Shown here piece by piece: positions 63,250-64,000 of a DNA stretch of 64,000 bases (positions within the stretch are counted from its first letter, which is position 1; every line of letters begins with the position of its first letter). Location: the NCBI GenBank assembly GCA_016584305.1, contig JACEEZ010022664.1, positions 229,591-293,590 of the forward strand. The letters run 5' to 3'. The notes beneath the pieces were generated by a model. That model ran no database searches. It had not been told where the DNA came from and saw nothing but the letters and a program-made list of their open reading frames with translations. Source of the DNA: Chionoecetes opilio (Eukaryota; Arthropoda; Malacostraca; Decapoda; Majidae). Position numbers and translations under genes: made by a program.

Positions 63250-64000
63250 GCTGGCGTGTTGTGGTGGCGCGGCACAGCTGCCAACAGTCCCCCGCCCGAG
63301 ACCCCGCTACCAGGGACCGTCCACAACAATGCGTAGTACCCAGTGGTAGTACCTTCTACCTAGTTCTTTACCAGTATCACAGACTGCGGCACCAATTTAT
63401 CTGTATGGATGGGGTCGGTTGAAATTGCAACAGGACAACAGCATCAGGAGAAACAGGACAGCAGGAGCGACGAGGGCGCAGGAGGCGATGATGAGTGCAG
63501 GAACGATATATATATGTCGTATGGCCATAAAATCTGAAAAAAACTGTTAGCATATCAGACCCTGCAGCTGTCTCTCAACAAATACTACCATGATATTGCT
63601 CGTAGCACGTCAGTCACCCGTAGCACCACATCCCCCATCATCACCATATCGATCACTACATTTCATTATAGCAACGTCTAAGGAGTGTTGATAAGGTCAC
63701 GCCACTGAGTTAAAGACCACAACGGGTCACGCCCATCAGCCGTCAGCCTTCACGTCACACAACTTCAAAAGTCGTGCACGCGTGGGGTCGCCCTCACAAA
63801 GTTGTCTTGACAGGCGAGACGCGCCGCTGGAAGGGTAGCTAGCGTACAGCCAAAGCCGTCTCTATGTTACATACAGACGGCTTTGGTACAGCACGCCTTC
63901 AGCTACCTTATTACTAGGTTAATTATGTTCAGGAAAATATATAATCCCTAATTCGTTGTTGGTATTCTTGTATTTTCCTTTTTTTCTATGCACAGGTCTT
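63250..64000. other. BRIX1 upstream region; hairpin at 63850
   Basis: GC-rich just upstream of the BRIX1 start and no TATA box evident. A hairpin CCAAAGCCGTCT...AGACGGCTTTGG (about 63850-63886) lies further out. No other gene seen. Confidence 0.5.

Overview
This is nuclear DNA from an animal, most probably an arthropod and, by inference, a decapod crustacean. The reasons are spliced genes with GT-AG introns (plus a few GC-AG and U12-type introns), many short TTAGG/AACCT runs (the arthropod telomere motif), a very high load of many kinds of transposable element, and large AT microsatellites. No bacterial genes, rRNA genes, intact tRNA genes or CRISPR arrays were seen. The species cannot be fixed from the sequence alone.

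Six spliced host genes were rebuilt by hand from exon homology, splice signals and reading phase. In order they are: (1) a domesticated integrase of KRBA2 type, + strand, 4604-8365; (2) a seven-finger C2H2 zinc-finger protein, +, 11906-15644; (3) TBCK, +, 17946-31993, 18 exons and 895 residues; (4) VTA1/LIP5, - strand, 46356-38201, 310 residues; (5) SELENOM, +, 51207-53672, with an in-frame UGA (selenocysteine) codon and a candidate SECIS; (6) BRIX1, -, 63249-54126, 309 residues. SELENOM and BRIX1 converge, with only about 450 bp between their stop codons. Every exon junction used keeps the reading phase. The genes share no pathway: endosomal sorting (TBCK, VTA1), ER redox (SELENOM), ribosome assembly (BRIX1) and DNA-binding or domesticated factors.

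Most of the rest is mobile DNA. It includes: a 5'-truncated LINE (about 450-4560) broken by two insertions; a swarm of some 15 copies (plus fragments) of a ~210-bp TTAA-flanked MITE; five hAT-type insertions of which most have exact 8-bp target duplications; mariner-like TA-flanked elements; two non-autonomous Helitrons; tRNA-derived SINEs; and many foldback elements, several with TTAGG runs in their loops. One interval (32.55-34.97 kb) holds insertions nested four deep. A 2.08-kb minisatellite of 20-bp units fills TBCK intron 6 and appears to have grown from a piece of LINE tail.

The observations most worth a second look are: two introns with textbook U12-type signals (SELENOM intron 2 and TBCK intron 16); the CTGU selenocysteine motif; the integrase that has lost its second catalytic aspartate; a LINE tail that forms the 3' splice site region of TBCK exon 3; a Helitron whose ends can be fixed to the base inside a MITE; and a duplicated decoy 5' splice site in VTA1. 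I did not find convincing evidence of a wholly new molecular system.
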